Below are positions 35,568 to 44,332 of a stretch of 64,000 bases of DNA, one piece after another. Position 1 is the first letter of the stretch, and every line of letters begins with the position of its first letter. Where the stretch lies: positions 248,001 through 312,000 of the forward strand of contig CAVSDF010000007.1 in the NCBI GenBank assembly GCA_963726715.1, given 5' to 3'. The notes under the pieces were generated by a model. The model saw nothing but the letters and a program-made list of their open reading frames with translations. It was not told the DNA's origin and made no database searches. The DNA is from CAVSDF01 sp963726715 (GTDB lineage Bacteria; Bacteroidota; Rhodothermia; Rhodothermales; BA12). The translations under genes and the position numbers were made by a program.

Positions 35568-36608
35568 TCAGGCGCGTTCGAGGGCGGCCCACTGCGTCTC
35601 GCCGGCGTCCGGGTGGCGGAGGAGTGGCCCGGCGGCGCCGAGCGAGCCGATGCCGTGGAGCACGGCCCACAAGCCCTGCGCGATGCGCCGCGCACTGCGT
35701 GACAGCGGCAGGCGTTCAAGGGCGGCGGCGACCGTTCCCTCCTGCTGCCGCGACCGCATGAACCGCTGCTCGACGTGCGCGCGCAACCGGGCGAGCCGGG
35801 TGTCCGACTCGACGCGGTGGTCGGCGACGCGCCAGCCGTGGCGCCCGGCGAAGGCCTCGAACGCCGACCGTGTCCAGCGCCCGGTATGATTCGGCGGCAT
35901 GTCGAGAAGCCCGCCACACTGCTCCTGAAGGTCGATGCGAAGGCCGTTCGGCACCGAAACGTAGACGATGCCACCTGGCCGCAGCAGCCGGTCGAAGGCG
36001 CCGACGAGCGCGTCAAGGTCAGCCATGTGCTCGAAGACCTGGAAGAGGGCGATCACGTCGTAGGCGCCGTCGTGCTCGGGCCCGAGCACCCGCACATCGT
36101 CGGCGAGTACGCGGACGCCCTCGGCGGCGAGGCGTTCGCGCCCGTACGCCGAGTACTCGGTGCAGGTGATCTGCCCGGCCGCGACCGGCGACGGAGCGAT
36201 GGTTCGGACGAACGCCCCGTCGCCCGCCCCGACTTCCAGAACACGGGGCGAGGCGGGGAGATCGCCCGAGGCGCGGCGCCGCGCGATGTCGTCGCGCGTG
36301 ACGCCGAACTCCCAGCGGTGCTGCGGATAGGTGTCGCGCTCGTAGGCGAGGGTGTAGAAACGCTCGTCTCCGGCGACGAACGGGTCGCAGAACGTCAGCC
36401 CGCAGGTATCGCAGCGCACGAGCCGAGCCTCGTTTTTGCCCCACAGCGTCTCGATGTGCGCCTGCAACGCCTCGTGGCGCGCCGGGTCGGTGGCAAGGCG
36501 CACGTAATGCTGCGTCGCCTCGGCCGACATCGTGGTGTAGAGCAGGCGCCCGTCGGTGTGGCGGCACGCCGGGCATGACGCGGTGACGGGAGTGAGGGCA
36601 TAGGTCAT
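35568..36608 (-). CDS. Zinc-ribbon class I SAM methyltransferase
   Basis: This 346-residue protein starts with a four-cysteine ribbon (CPACRHTDGRLLY and CDTCGLTFCDPF, residues ~12-83) that probably binds zinc. A Methyltransf_23-type domain follows with RVLEVGAGDGAFVRTIAP, CTEYSAYGRERL and YDVIALFQVFEHMADLDALV, then LLRPGGIVYVSVPN. This architecture is common for sugar or lipid methyltransferases in O-antigen loci. The tail (residues ~260-346) is helical with no recognised domain. The downstream gene is a second methyltransferase 46 bp away on the same strand. Confidence 0.78.
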   Translation of the reverse strand: MTYALTPVTASCPACRHTDGRLLYTTMSAEATQHYVRLATDPARHEALQAHIETLWGKNEARLVRCDTCGLTFCDPFVAGDERFYTLAYERDTYPQHRWEFGVTRDDIARRRASGDLPASPRVLEVGAGDGAFVRTIAPSPVAAGQITCTEYSAYGRERLAAEGVRVLADDVRVLGPEHDGAYDVIALFQVFEHMADLDALVGAFDRLLRPGGIVYVSVPNGLRIDLQEQCGGLLDMPPNHTGRWTRSAFEAFAGRHGWRVADHRVESDTRLARLRAHVEQRFMRSRQQEGTVAAALERLPLSRSARRIAQGLWAVLHGIGSLGAAGPLLRHPDAGETQWAALERA

Positions 36609-36662
36609 GGAGGCAAAAAGCAGACGACGAACCTCGGGCGCAGGCGTGAGGCCTGTCCCCGA

Positions 36663-37973
36663 TCACGCGGCGACGGGGGCGTCGTAGAGCGGGAAGCGAG
36701 CGGCGAGGGCGTGGACGTCGGCCCGCACGGCGGCAGCGCGGGCAGGGTCGGTGAGGACGCGGTCGATGAGATCGACGACGGTGCGGAAGTCGTCTTCGCC
36801 CAGCCCGCGCGTGGTCATCGCGGGCGTGCCGACGCGGATGCCGCTCGTCACGAACGGGCTTTCGGTGTCGTAGGGCACCATGTTCTTGTTGACCGTGATG
36901 TCGGCCGCCTGCAAGGCTTCCTCGGCGACCTTGCCGGTGATCCCCTTCGAGCGCAGGTCGACGAGCACGAGGTGGTTGTCGGTGCCACCGCTCACGAGGT
37001 CGTAGCCGCGCTCGACGAACGCCTCGCCCATCGCGCGGGCGTTGGCCTGCACCTGCCGCGCGTAGTCGGCGAACTCGGGCTGCAGGGCCTCGCCGAAGGC
37101 GACCGCCTTGGCCGCGATGACGTGCACGAGCGGGCCGCCCTGCGTGCCGGGGAAGACGGCGCTGTCGAAGAGCTCCGACATCTGCTTGACGCGCCCCGAC
37201 TTCGGCGCCACCTTGCCCATCGGGTTCGGGTAGTCCTCGCCGACGAGGATCATGCCGCCGCGCGGGCCGCGGAGGGTCTTGTGCGTCGTCGTGGTGACGA
37301 CGTGGCAGTGCGGGAGCGGGTCGGCGAGGACGCCGCCGGCGATGAGGCCCGCCGTGTGCGCCATGTCCATCCACAGAAACGCCCCGACCTCGTCGGCGAT
37401 GGCGCGGAAGGCGGCGTAGTCGAAGTCGCGCGTGTAGGCGCTCGCGCCGATCGAGAGCATCTTCGGGCGCACGCGGAGCGCGGTTTCGCGGACGCGGTCC
37501 ATGTCGAGGCGTCCGGCCAGCGGACCGTCCTTCTCGACGCCGTAGAAGTGCGCGTCGTAGAGGATGCCGGAGAAGTTGACGGGCGAGCCGTGGGTCAGGT
37601 GGCCGCCGTGGGCGAGGTCGAGCCCGAGGAGGCGGTCGCCCGGCGTGAGCAGCGTCAGGTAGACGGCGGCGTTGGCCTGCGCGCCGCTGTGCGGCTGCAC
37701 GTTGACCCATTCGGCCTTGAAGAGGCGCTTGGCGCGGTCGCGCGCGAGGTTCTCGACGACATCGGCGTACTGGCATCCGCCGTAGTAGCGCTTGCCGGGC
37801 AGGCCCTCGGCGTACTTGTTGGTGAAGACGCTGCCCTGCGCCTCCATGACGGCGGGCGTCACGAAGTTCTCCGACGCGATGAGTTCGAGGCCGTCGTTCT
37901 GGCGCTCGGTCTCGGCGACGATGGCGGCGAAGACGTCGGGGTCGGCGGTGCGGAGGTCGGGCGAAAGAGGCAT
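36663..37973 (-). CDS. glyA: Serine hydroxymethyltransferase
   Basis: This 436-residue PLP enzyme interconverts serine and glycine and supplies one-carbon units on tetrahydrofolate. It has LELIASENFVTPAVMEAQGS, NKYAEGLPGKRYYGGC, NVQPHSGAQANAAVY, HGGHLTHGSPVNFSG, FLWMDMAHTAGLIAGG and the PLP-lysine motif VTTTTHKTLRGPRGGMI. Length and motifs are standard. ATG 37973 gives MPLSPDLRTADPDVFAAI. A TACCTTCC promoter-like box lies 23 bp upstream. Confidence 0.95.
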   Translation of the reverse strand: MPLSPDLRTADPDVFAAIVAETERQNDGLELIASENFVTPAVMEAQGSVFTNKYAEGLPGKRYYGGCQYADVVENLARDRAKRLFKAEWVNVQPHSGAQANAAVYLTLLTPGDRLLGLDLAHGGHLTHGSPVNFSGILYDAHFYGVEKDGPLAGRLDMDRVRETALRVRPKMLSIGASAYTRDFDYAAFRAIADEVGAFLWMDMAHTAGLIAGGVLADPLPHCHVVTTTTHKTLRGPRGGMILVGEDYPNPMGKVAPKSGRVKQMSELFDSAVFPGTQGGPLVHVIAAKAVAFGEALQPEFADYARQVQANARAMGEAFVERGYDLVSGGTDNHLVLVDLRSKGITGKVAEEALQAADITVNKNMVPYDTESPFVTSGIRVGTPAMTTRGLGEDDFRTVVDLIDRVLTDPARAAAVRADVHALAARFPLYDAPVAA

Positions 37974-37996
37974 CGTCGGGGGATGAAGGGCGTACG

Positions 37997-38004
37997 GGAA
38001 GGTA
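37997..38004 (-). promoter_or_regulatory. Candidate -7 element of glyA
   Basis: TACCTTCC on the minus strand lies 23 bp upstream of the glyA ATG and is one of the window's recurrent TAnnTT boxes. Confidence 0.4.
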
Positions 38005-38055
38005 CCGCCTCCGCCCGGCTCTGCCGCCACGCGCCCGGCTACGCGCCGCGCCGCA

Positions 38056-38388
38056 TCAGCGCCCGGAGATGGCGTCGGGGCGGTGGAGCTCGATGAACTG
38101 CGTGGCGATGCCGAGGAAGCGCCACTCGTTGGCCGTGCCGGTCGGGCCGTCGAAGTCGACGGTGTAGACAGACCATGCGTAGTAGTTGTCGCGCCGCGTG
38201 ACGCGCATCACCGCGCTGGCGCCGGCCGAACCGGCGACGCTGCCGAGGATGCGGCCGATGTCGCCGCCGATCTGGTCCTCGCCCATCTGCGAGAGGTTCT
38301 CGCGGGCGAAGGTTTTGAAGTCGTCGGTGTCCGGGTTGAAGACGGCGAGCAGGACGACGGCGATGACGAGCAGGATCAGGGTGCGCAT
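38056..38388 (-). CDS. DUF4359-like membrane-anchored protein
   Basis: This 110-residue protein has one N-terminal hydrophobic segment (MRTLILLVIAVVLLAVFNP), followed by DTDDFKTFARENLSQM, the pattern of DUF4359 proteins (a hydrophobic leader ending in NP, then an acidic helix). The remainder ends in a beta-like stretch NYYAWSVYTVDF with a possible ligand-binding role. The function is unknown. A TACCTTCG box is 37 bp upstream of the start. Confidence 0.6.
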   Translation of the reverse strand: MRTLILLVIAVVLLAVFNPDTDDFKTFARENLSQMGEDQIGGDIGRILGSVAGSAGASAVMRVTRRDNYYAWSVYTVDFDGPTGTANEWRFLGIATQFIELHRPDAISGR

Positions 38389-38425
38389 CGGGGAGGCGGA
38401 TCAGGAGGAAGCGGCGCGGATCGCA

Positions 38426-38433
38426 CGAAGGTA
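38426..38433 (-). promoter_or_regulatory. Candidate -7 element of the DUF4359-like gene
   Basis: TACCTTCG on the minus strand lies 37 bp upstream of the ATG. Confidence 0.4.
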
Positions 38434-38589
38434 CGGCCCGCGGGCAGGACGGTGCGACGGGCCGGAAGAAGCGAGGTGTCCCCAAACTTTTTAGGAGGGG
38501 TATTGCGCACAAACTGGTTTGGGTGTAGCATTCCCGCGTCCTGACTGCAGCGGGGCACCACTCATCCTTCCACCTGGCCATCTACAGCC

Positions 38590-38856
38590 ATGACTCTTCT
38601 TCGACGGCGGCTCTCCGTCCCGCTCCTCACTCTCACGCTTCCTCTGCTGGCTGCGGCAAGCATGGATGGTGGGGCTGGAACCTACTCCTGCTCCAGCCCC
38701 AACGAAGGCTGCACCCGTACCGTGATCAACGTAGACGGCGGCTGGCTCGGCTCCAACTACCACCGCGTCTGGGAAACGTGCGGAGGTGGATCACCCGAAC
38801 TCGTTGGTACTGGACAGGGCTTCTTGGACACGCAGGCCTGCATCAAGCTCGACTAA
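38590..38856 (+). CDS. Small secreted four-cysteine protein
   Basis: The 88-residue product has a signal peptide (residues 1-25, LLTLTLPLLAAAS). The mature domain of ~60 residues carries four cysteines (YSCSSP, EGCTRT, ETCGGG, QACIKL) that could form two disulfides. I recognise no family. The upstream 60 bp is unusually A+T-rich for the window (AAACTTTTTAGG, CTGGTTTGGG), suggesting a dedicated promoter. A lipoprotein gene follows 25 bp later and is probably co-transcribed. Confidence 0.6.
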   Translation: MTLLRRRLSVPLLTLTLPLLAAASMDGGAGTYSCSSPNEGCTRTVINVDGGWLGSNYHRVWETCGGGSPELVGTGQGFLDTQACIKLD

Positions 38857-38881
38857 CACCCACTTCTCTCTTCCATCAGCT

Positions 38882-39478
38882 ATGAAGACCTTCCTTCTCC
38901 TCGTCGTCGGTGTTCTCGGCCTCGCGGCCTGCTCCGACACTGTGGCTCCGTCCACGCCGGTCGCGGTGGTTGGGCAGACGCTGCTCTCGGCCGATGTCGG
39001 CACGCTCACCCAGGATGACATCCTCGCCATCGAACGGGCGGTGCAGCCGCTCGAACAGATGATCGCCCGCGATGGGATCGCGGCAAGCCGCCCGGCCATT
39101 CGCGAAGCCATCGCCGAGGCGAATCCGTCGACCCCGCGCGGCGCCATGACGGCAGCCCTGCTCGCCGAGCGCGTTCTCGACGCCGCGCAGCGCACCTCCT
39201 CGGCTTCGCAGGCGGACTTGGCCGTGGCCAGCGAGGCTGCCGACATCCTCGTCGGGATGCCCGGCGTTCGGTCGACGCTGCTCTCGGAGTTTCTCCTCAG
39301 CCGCCGCTCTTCGGTCGAACACCAGAAGTTCGAGTCGGCAGCCCGTCTCCTGATTGCATCCGCACAGGCAACGCCGATGCGCCCTTGCACCGGGTGCACC
39401 CCCGAACAGGCCCGCGTGAAGCGTGAGACCCAGGCGCGCTTTGACGCCTCCATCGCGGCGCTGGAAGCCGCCCTCTGA
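38882..39478 (+). CDS. Lipoprotein of unknown function
   Basis: This 198-residue protein has a lipoprotein signal (LLLVVGVLGLAAC, acylated Cys at about 17). The mature part is mostly alpha-helical (LTQDDILAIERAVQPLEQM, MTAALLAERVLDAAQ) and ends with a CTGC motif in PCTGCTPEQARVKRE. No family is recognised. It follows the small secreted protein by 25 bp and is closed by a hairpin terminator. Confidence 0.65.
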   Translation: MKTFLLLVVGVLGLAACSDTVAPSTPVAVVGQTLLSADVGTLTQDDILAIERAVQPLEQMIARDGIAASRPAIREAIAEANPSTPRGAMTAALLAERVLDAAQRTSSASQADLAVASEAADILVGMPGVRSTLLSEFLLSRRSSVEHQKFESAARLLIASAQATPMRPCTGCTPEQARVKRETQARFDASIAALEAAL

Positions 39479-39500
39479 TCCGTCCCGACGGGCGAGGCCA

Positions 39501-39534
39501 GCGGGGCCGGGTGCTGCGAAGCGTCCGGCCCCGC
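39501..39534. terminator. Hairpin terminator between the lipoprotein and DUF4159 genes
   Basis: A perfect 10-bp stem (GCGGGGCCGG and complement) with a 14-base loop lies in the 86-bp gap between convergent genes and is followed by GTCGTTT. Confidence 0.6.
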
Positions 39535-39564
39535 GTCGTTTCCGGTCGCACCGCATCCCGCCGC

Positions 39565-40240
39565 TCAGCGCGTGAGGGCGTAGGTGAGGAGGTTGACGCC
39601 CATCTGCAGGGCGCGCTCGCGGACCTCGGGCGGGTCGTTGTGGACGCCCTCGGGGTTCCAGCCGTCGCCGAGGTCGGCCTCGACGTCGTAGAAGACGCAC
39701 AGGCGCCCGCCCTCGCACGTCAGGCCGAGCGCCTGCGGGCGTTTGCCGTCGTGCTCGTGGATCTTCGGCAGGCCGGTCGCGAACGTGTAGTGCGCGCCGA
39801 AGAGCGGGTGCTCGTAGCCGAGTTCGGCGAACGGCTGCTCGGGGAAGACCTTCGCCATCTCGCGCCGCAGGGCCGCGTCGAAGCCGTAGTCGTCGTTGGC
39901 GATGAGGAAGCCGCCGGCGTCGAGGTAGCGGCGCAGGCGCGTCGCTTCGGGCGGCGTGAGTTCGACGTTGCCGTGCCCGACCATGTAGAGCACGCTCACG
40001 CCGAAGAGGCGGTCGTCGAGAAGCGTCACGACCTCCGATTGCTCCGGCACATCGAGGAGCGTGTGGAGGCGCGTGTAGCGGAGGAGCGTTTCGAGGGCGC
40101 CATCGTCGCCGTACCAGTCGCCGCCGCCGTATTGCACGCGGGCGATGCGGAACGACTGCGCGTCCGCCGAAGGCGCGGCCATCAGCGACCGCGCCAAGGA
40201 CCACGACGAGGAACGCGGCGGCGCGGAAGGCGCGCGGCAT
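39565..40240 (-). CDS. DUF4159 domain protein with signal peptide (frameshift)
   Basis: This exported protein has ~224 residues when repaired. The signal sequence MPRAFRAAAFLVVVL starts at 40240. A one-base change near 40185 joins it to ARSLMAAPSADAQSFRIARVQ. The DUF4159 domain fills the rest: YGGGDWYGDDGALETLLRY, VLYMVGHGNVELTPPEATRLR, LRRYLDAGGFLIANDDYGFD, LGYEHPLFGAHYTFATGLPK and GDGWNPEGVHNDPPE. The family often occurs beside MoxR/DUF58 genes; none is present here. The fold is related to ThuA-like glutamine-amidotransferase shapes; no catalysis is established. Confidence 0.75.
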
Positions 40241-40272
40241 TCGTCTCCAGAAATGAGGCGACGCGGAGGTAC

Positions 40273-40617
40273 TCAGGCGGTCGGGGCCTCGCCGTCCCAC
40301 GTCAGGATGTCCTGCTCGGTCACGCCAGCGCTGCCGCAGCCTTCGAGCGGCTCCTTCTTCTCGGTGATGTTGTGGGCGGTCCACTGCTGCGCGAGGTAGG
40401 CATTCCACTGCGCGTAGTGCGCAAGGTGGGCGGGGAGTTCGTCGTCGGCGTAGATCGCCTCGACGGGGCAGACGGGCACGCAGGCGTTGCAGTCGATGCA
40501 CTCGTCGGGATTGATGGCGAGGAAGTTGGGGCCTTCGTAGAAGCAATCGACGGGGCAGACTTCGACGCAGTCGGTGTGCTTGCAGGTGATGCAGGCTTCG
40601 GTAACGACGTAGGGCAT
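40273..40617 (-). CDS. fdxA: 7Fe ferredoxin (FdxA type)
   Basis: This 114-residue soluble electron carrier has two cluster motifs at the N-terminus: CITCKHTDCVEVCPVDCFYEG and CIDCNACVPVCPVEAIY. The unequal spacing in the first motif is that of [3Fe-4S]/[4Fe-4S] seven-iron ferredoxins. The ~45-residue tail (WNAYLAQQWTAHNITEKKEP) also matches FdxA-like proteins. It starts at ATG 40617. It is divergent from the MFS exporter. Confidence 0.88.
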   Translation of the reverse strand: MPYVVTEACITCKHTDCVEVCPVDCFYEGPNFLAINPDECIDCNACVPVCPVEAIYADDELPAHLAHYAQWNAYLAQQWTAHNITEKKEPLEGCGSAGVTEQDILTWDGEAPTA

Positions 40618-40769
40618 GGCCAGCGTATGGGGCGAGGGGCGAGCGCGGAGGATCGGGACGGAGGGTAGCGCCCGACGATCTGAAAGGTTCGCCGCAAGAA
40701 CGGGCCGAAACACGTCCGTCGCGTCGTTGTCGTGGAGGCTTCACCGGACCGGGCCAACCGCGCCGTCGG

Positions 40770-42056
40770 ATGCTCGTTGCGACGACGATGCCCATCGACC
40801 CCTCGCACGACCTCCCGCCCGTCTCCGCGCCCGGCCCCGAGGCCGCGCCGCCGCTCGCGTTTCGCGCCTTTCCGGTGCTCTCGGCGCTCTGGCTGACGGT
40901 CTTCGCGGCGTCGAGCCAGGTCATCATCGTCTCGCCGATCCTGCCCGAGATCGCCCGCGCCCTCGCCGTCCCCGAGGCGCACCTCGGGTGGGTGGTGACG
41001 GCGTACGCGGCGTGTCTGGCGCTCTTCGCGCTCCTCGCCGGTCCCGTCTCCGACCGCGTCGGGCGGCGGCGGATCCTGCTCGCGGGGACCGTCGCCCTCG
41101 CCATCGCGCTCGGCCTCCACGCATTTGCGACGACCTTCGCCGCGCTTCTCGCCGTCCGGGCGGTCGCGGGCGCGGCGGGCGGACTGCTCTCCGGCGCCGC
41201 CGTCGCCTACGTCGGCGATGCGTTTCCGTACGAGCGGCGCGGGTGGGCCAACGGGTGGGTGATGAGCGGCATCGCAGCCGGGCAGGTGCTCGGCGTGCCC
41301 GTCGGCAAGGGCTTGGCGATGCACTACGGCTTCCAGGCGCCGTTCGTGGCGTTCGCGGGCGTGATGGTCGTCGCCGCCGTCCTCGTCTGGCGCCGCGTGC
41401 CGCAGCCCGCGGTGACGCGCTCGCACGCCGCCCTCACGCCCGCCGCCGTCGCCCGTGGCTACGCGGCCCTCGTGCGGCAGCGCGGCCCGCGCGCGGCGAT
41501 GCTCGCCTACCTGCTGATGTTCGGCGGGCTCGGCCTGTTCATCCCGTATTTCCCGACGTGGCTGGAGACGAGCGTCGGCGTCACCGGCGGCGACATCGTC
41601 TGGCTCTTTCTCGTCGGCGGGCTCGTGAGCGTGGCGGCGGGGCCGGCGGCGGGGCGCCTCTCCGACCGCGTCGGGCGCCTGCCGATGATCTTCGCCTCGT
41701 GCCTGATCTTCGCCGCCGCGCTCGTCGGCACCACGTTCTTCGTCCACGGCCTCATCGGCGCCATCGTGCTCTTCGCCGTCATCATGCTCACCGTGGCGAT
41801 GCGCCTCTCCCCGCTGCAATCGCTGCTGACGGCGCTCGTGCCGTCGGAGCAGCGCGGGATGATGATGAGCGCGGCGATCTCGGTCGGGCAGCTGGGGATG
41901 GCGATCTCGGCGGGCCTCGCCGGTCTTCTCTACGGCGCCTACGGCTTCCGCGCGAACACCCTCGGCGGCGCCCTCGCGATTCTGGCGATGGCCGCCGTCG
42001 TGCATCTGTATCTCGCCGAGCCGACGCCCGCCGCGCCGGTCATGGCGACGGGGTGA
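40770..42056 (+). CDS. MFS drug/solute exporter
   Basis: This 428-residue, 12-helix major facilitator starts at ATG 40770, or at 40788 (MPIDPS). The motif A loop between helices 2 and 3 is GPVSDRVGRRRILLAG, and the related loop between helices 8 and 9 is GRLSDRVGRLPMI. A long polar N-terminus precedes helix 1 (LWLTVFAASSQVIIVSPILP). The pattern resembles DHA1-type (Bcr/YdhP/arabinose efflux) exporters. The substrate is unknown. It ends convergently with the Lrp-type gene. Confidence 0.83.
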   Translation: MLVATTMPIDPSHDLPPVSAPGPEAAPPLAFRAFPVLSALWLTVFAASSQVIIVSPILPEIARALAVPEAHLGWVVTAYAACLALFALLAGPVSDRVGRRRILLAGTVALAIALGLHAFATTFAALLAVRAVAGAAGGLLSGAAVAYVGDAFPYERRGWANGWVMSGIAAGQVLGVPVGKGLAMHYGFQAPFVAFAGVMVVAAVLVWRRVPQPAVTRSHAALTPAAVARGYAALVRQRGPRAAMLAYLLMFGGLGLFIPYFPTWLETSVGVTGGDIVWLFLVGGLVSVAAGPAAGRLSDRVGRLPMIFASCLIFAAALVGTTFFVHGLIGAIVLFAVIMLTVAMRLSPLQSLLTALVPSEQRGMMMSAAISVGQLGMAISAGLAGLLYGAYGFRANTLGGALAILAMAAVVHLYLAEPTPAAPVMATG

Positions 42057-42129
42057 AGGGGGAAAGACGGTGGGTTTGGGAGATGTTGAGGGGGAGATTG
42101 GGCCGGCGGGGGCACTCCGGACTGTCCCC

Positions 42130-42192
42130 GAGCCTGTCGCCCTCCGAAGTGGACCGCGAAGCGAAGGGCCACGCGCGGGCTTCGACAGGCTC
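42130..42192. repeat. Inverted repeat GAGCCTGTCG...CGACAGGCTC
   Basis: A 10-bp inverted repeat with a 43-base spacer lies in the 209-bp gap between the convergent MFS and Lrp-type genes. The CTTCGACAGGCTCAGCC form is a widespread intergenic repeat word in many high-G+C genomes. It may act as a bidirectional terminator. Confidence 0.5.
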
Positions 42193-42265
42193 AGCCACCG
42201 GGGGGCCATCCACAACCAACAGTCACCACCACCACACACCACTCACCAACCCGCGACCCACCCCC

Positions 42266-42541
42266 TCACATCCCGACGCCGAAGAGGCGTTCGAGGTCGT
42301 AGCGCGAGGTGGCGCGGAAGGCGATGAGCGTTTCGCTGCGCGCGATGCCCGGCAGTTGCCGCACGTGGTCGGTGACGAGCGTGGCGAGGCTGTCGTTCGT
42401 GTGCGTGCGCAGGACCGCCACGAGGTCGTAGCGCCCGGCGACCGAGTGGACCTCGGCGACGCCGTCGAGCCCGACGAGCGCGTCGGCGACGGCGTTCGTC
42501 TGCCCGCGGTCGGTTTCGAGGAGGACGAAGGCGGTGACCAT
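42266..42541 (-). CDS. Lrp/AsnC ligand-binding (RAM) domain protein
   Basis: This 91-residue stand-alone RAM domain lacks the helix-turn-helix of full Lrp regulators. It has VTAFVLLETDRGQTNAVADAL, GVAEVHSVAGRYDLVAVLRT with the GxYD effector loop, and PGIARSETLIAFR. Such single-domain proteins bind amino acids or modulate full-length partners. ATG 42541 stands in a CCCGATG context. A C-poor TG-rich tract follows the stop. Confidence 0.82.
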   Translation of the reverse strand: MVTAFVLLETDRGQTNAVADALVGLDGVAEVHSVAGRYDLVAVLRTHTNDSLATLVTDHVRQLPGIARSETLIAFRATSRYDLERLFGVGM

Positions 42542-42718
42542 CGGGCGGAGCGGGGTTGGATCGGCGAGACGGCAAGATAGGCGCCCCGCCGGGGCGTCTC
42601 GGCCGGGCACAGACGCGCACCGGCACCTGGGGTCGGTGCACTTGCGAACCCCTGTCCTTCACAGTGGTTACGACGTCGTATCTTTCCTTTTTCACGTCTT
42701 CCCACCGGACCCTCGCGT

Positions 42719-43456
42719 ATGGCCTCGACCGCTACGATCCCTCTTCTGCTCTTCGACATGGACGGCGTCCTCGTGGACGTTTCCGGCTCCTACCGCCGCG
42801 CCATCATCGACACGGTCTACCACTTCACCGGGCGCGAGGTCAAGCCCGCGCAGGTGCAGCGTCTCAAAGACCAGGGCGGCTACAACGACGACTGGCGCCT
42901 CACGCACGCGCTCATCGAGGAGGCGGACATGGGCGTCTCGTTCAGCCGCGTCGTCGAGGAGTTCCAGCGCCGCTACCGGGGCGACCGCTGGACCGGTCTC
43001 ATCGCATCCGAAACACCGCTCGTCGATGTGGCGACGCTCGCCGCCCTCCGCAAGGGCCGCATCCTCGGCATCGTCACCGGGCGCCCGGAGGCGGAGGCGC
43101 GCTACACGATCGAGAAGATGGGCTGGAAGACGTTCTTCCCGCTCCTCGTGCCGATGGAGAAGCAGGAGCGCCGCGGCAAGCCCGACCCGTTCGCGCTCCA
43201 GCAGGCCCTCACGATGCTCGGCGCCGCAGGCGTCACGATCTCGCCGAACGAGGCCGCGTACGTCGGCGACCTCGGCGACGACATGGAGGCCGCGCGCCGC
43301 GCCGGGATGTGGGCCATCGGCCACGTGCCGCCCTACCTCGACGCCGGGCACGCAGGCACGCTCACCGAGCGCGGCGCCCACGCCGTCGTGACCTCGCTCA
43401 CCGACCTCGGCGCCGTCCTCGCGGGGCTTGGCGTGGAGGAGGCTGTGGAGGCGTGA
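42719..43456 (+). CDS. HAD family hydrolase (subfamily IA)
   Basis: This 245-residue HAD phosphatase has motif I LLLFDMDGVLVDVSGSYR, motif II LGIVTGRPEAEARY, motif III lysine in RRGKPDPFAL and motif IV AAYVGDLGDDMEAARRAGM. The cap domain (residues ~25-95) has FTGREVKPAQVQRLKDQGGYNDDW, characteristic of the HAD-IA group found near histidinol-phosphate genes. The substrate is unknown. A hairpin terminator lies 48 bp after the stop, shared with phoU on the other strand. Confidence 0.82.
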   Translation: MASTATIPLLLFDMDGVLVDVSGSYRRAIIDTVYHFTGREVKPAQVQRLKDQGGYNDDWRLTHALIEEADMGVSFSRVVEEFQRRYRGDRWTGLIASETPLVDVATLAALRKGRILGIVTGRPEAEARYTIEKMGWKTFFPLLVPMEKQERRGKPDPFALQQALTMLGAAGVTISPNEAAYVGDLGDDMEAARRAGMWAIGHVPPYLDAGHAGTLTERGAHAVVTSLTDLGAVLAGLGVEEAVEA

Positions 43457-43504
43457 GATCAGGGGGCGCTGGCGGGCGCGCGCCATCCCCCTCGCGCAAC
43501 CTTC

Positions 43505-43537
43505 GGTTGGGCAGCCGCCGCGCGGATAGGCCCAACC
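43505..43537. terminator. Bidirectional terminator between the HAD gene and phoU
   Basis: GGTTGGGC and its complement GCCCAACC enclose a G+C-rich loop in the 82-bp gap between two convergent genes. There is no strong T-run. Confidence 0.5.
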
Positions 43538-43538
43538 G

Positions 43539-44210
43539 TCAGTGCGCGCGGGGCAGCTTCTTGTGGCGGATGTCGAGCCCCTCGACGAAGAAGATGACGC
43601 TCTCGGCGATGTTCTTCGTGTGGTCGGCGACGCGTTCGAGCGACTTGGAGACCGTCACGAGGTGGGCGACGGCTCCGACGAAGACGGGGTTCGCTTCGCC
43701 GTAGGCGACGAGGGCGGCGAAGTTCTCCTTGTGCAGCCGGTCGACGGTCTTGTCGTGCGCGAGCACTTCGCGTGCGAGCACGCGGTCTTCCTTGGAGAAG
43801 GCGTCCTGCACCTCGCGGAGCATCGCGCGCGTCGCGTCGGCCATCTCCGGCAGGCGCGTCACGCCCAGGATGTCGGGCGTGTCGCGCAGGTAGATGGCGT
43901 TCTTGGCGATGTTCTTGGCGTGGTCGCCGATGCGCTCGAGGTCGGTCGTCACCTTGACGGCGAGGATGATGAGCCGCAGCTCGCTCGCCACCGGGTGGTG
44001 GAGCGCGAGGACGCGTTCGCACTGCCGGTCGATCTTCATTTCGAGCGCGTCGATCTCGTCGTCGCGGTGGCGGACCTGCTCGGCGAGTTCGACGTCGTGC
44101 GACATGAGCGCGTTCATCGCTTCGGCGAGCTGCTCGTCGACGAGGTACGACATTTCGAGGAGCAGCTCGCGGATGACGTTCAGTTCCTCGTCGAGGTGGC
44201 GGTGGATCAT
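43539..44210 (-). CDS. phoU: Phosphate transport system regulator PhoU
   Basis: This 223-residue protein is made of two PhoU three-helix repeats. The first has EMSYLVDEQLAEAMNAL and LKVTTDLERIGDHAKNIA-like sequence (ILAVKVTTDLERIGDHAKN). The second has LVTVSKSLERVADHTKNIAE. Both keep the E/DRxxDHxxNI metal-binding motif. PhoU restrains phosphate import and signalling through PstSCAB and PhoR. It is the last gene of the pst cluster, 192 bp after pstB. No PhoR/PhoB pair is in the window. Confidence 0.93.
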   Translation of the reverse strand: MIHRHLDEELNVIRELLLEMSYLVDEQLAEAMNALMSHDVELAEQVRHRDDEIDALEMKIDRQCERVLALHHPVASELRLIILAVKVTTDLERIGDHAKNIAKNAIYLRDTPDILGVTRLPEMADATRAMLREVQDAFSKEDRVLAREVLAHDKTVDRLHKENFAALVAYGEANPVFVGAVAHLVTVSKSLERVADHTKNIAESVIFFVEGLDIRHKKLPRAH

Positions 44211-44310
44211 CGGGGCGTGGGAAGAGAACGGAAGCGGGGACGGGCGCGTCGGGCGGTGGCGGTAGGCCCCCTCCGCCCTTCGCTTCGCGGTCCCCTTCGG
44301 GGTTCGGGCA

Positions 44311-44332
44311 CCTCCCCCGCTCGCGGGGGAGG
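44311..44332. repeat. Palindromic hairpin between pstB and phoU
   Basis: A perfect 9-bp stem (CCTCCCCCG and complement) with loop CTCG lies in the pstB-phoU gap. Two imperfect 20-bp direct repeats (GCATCGGCAGG followed by a G-rich run) occupy 44359-44398. The hairpin may be a REP-like element or attenuate phoU expression relative to pstB. Confidence 0.5.
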
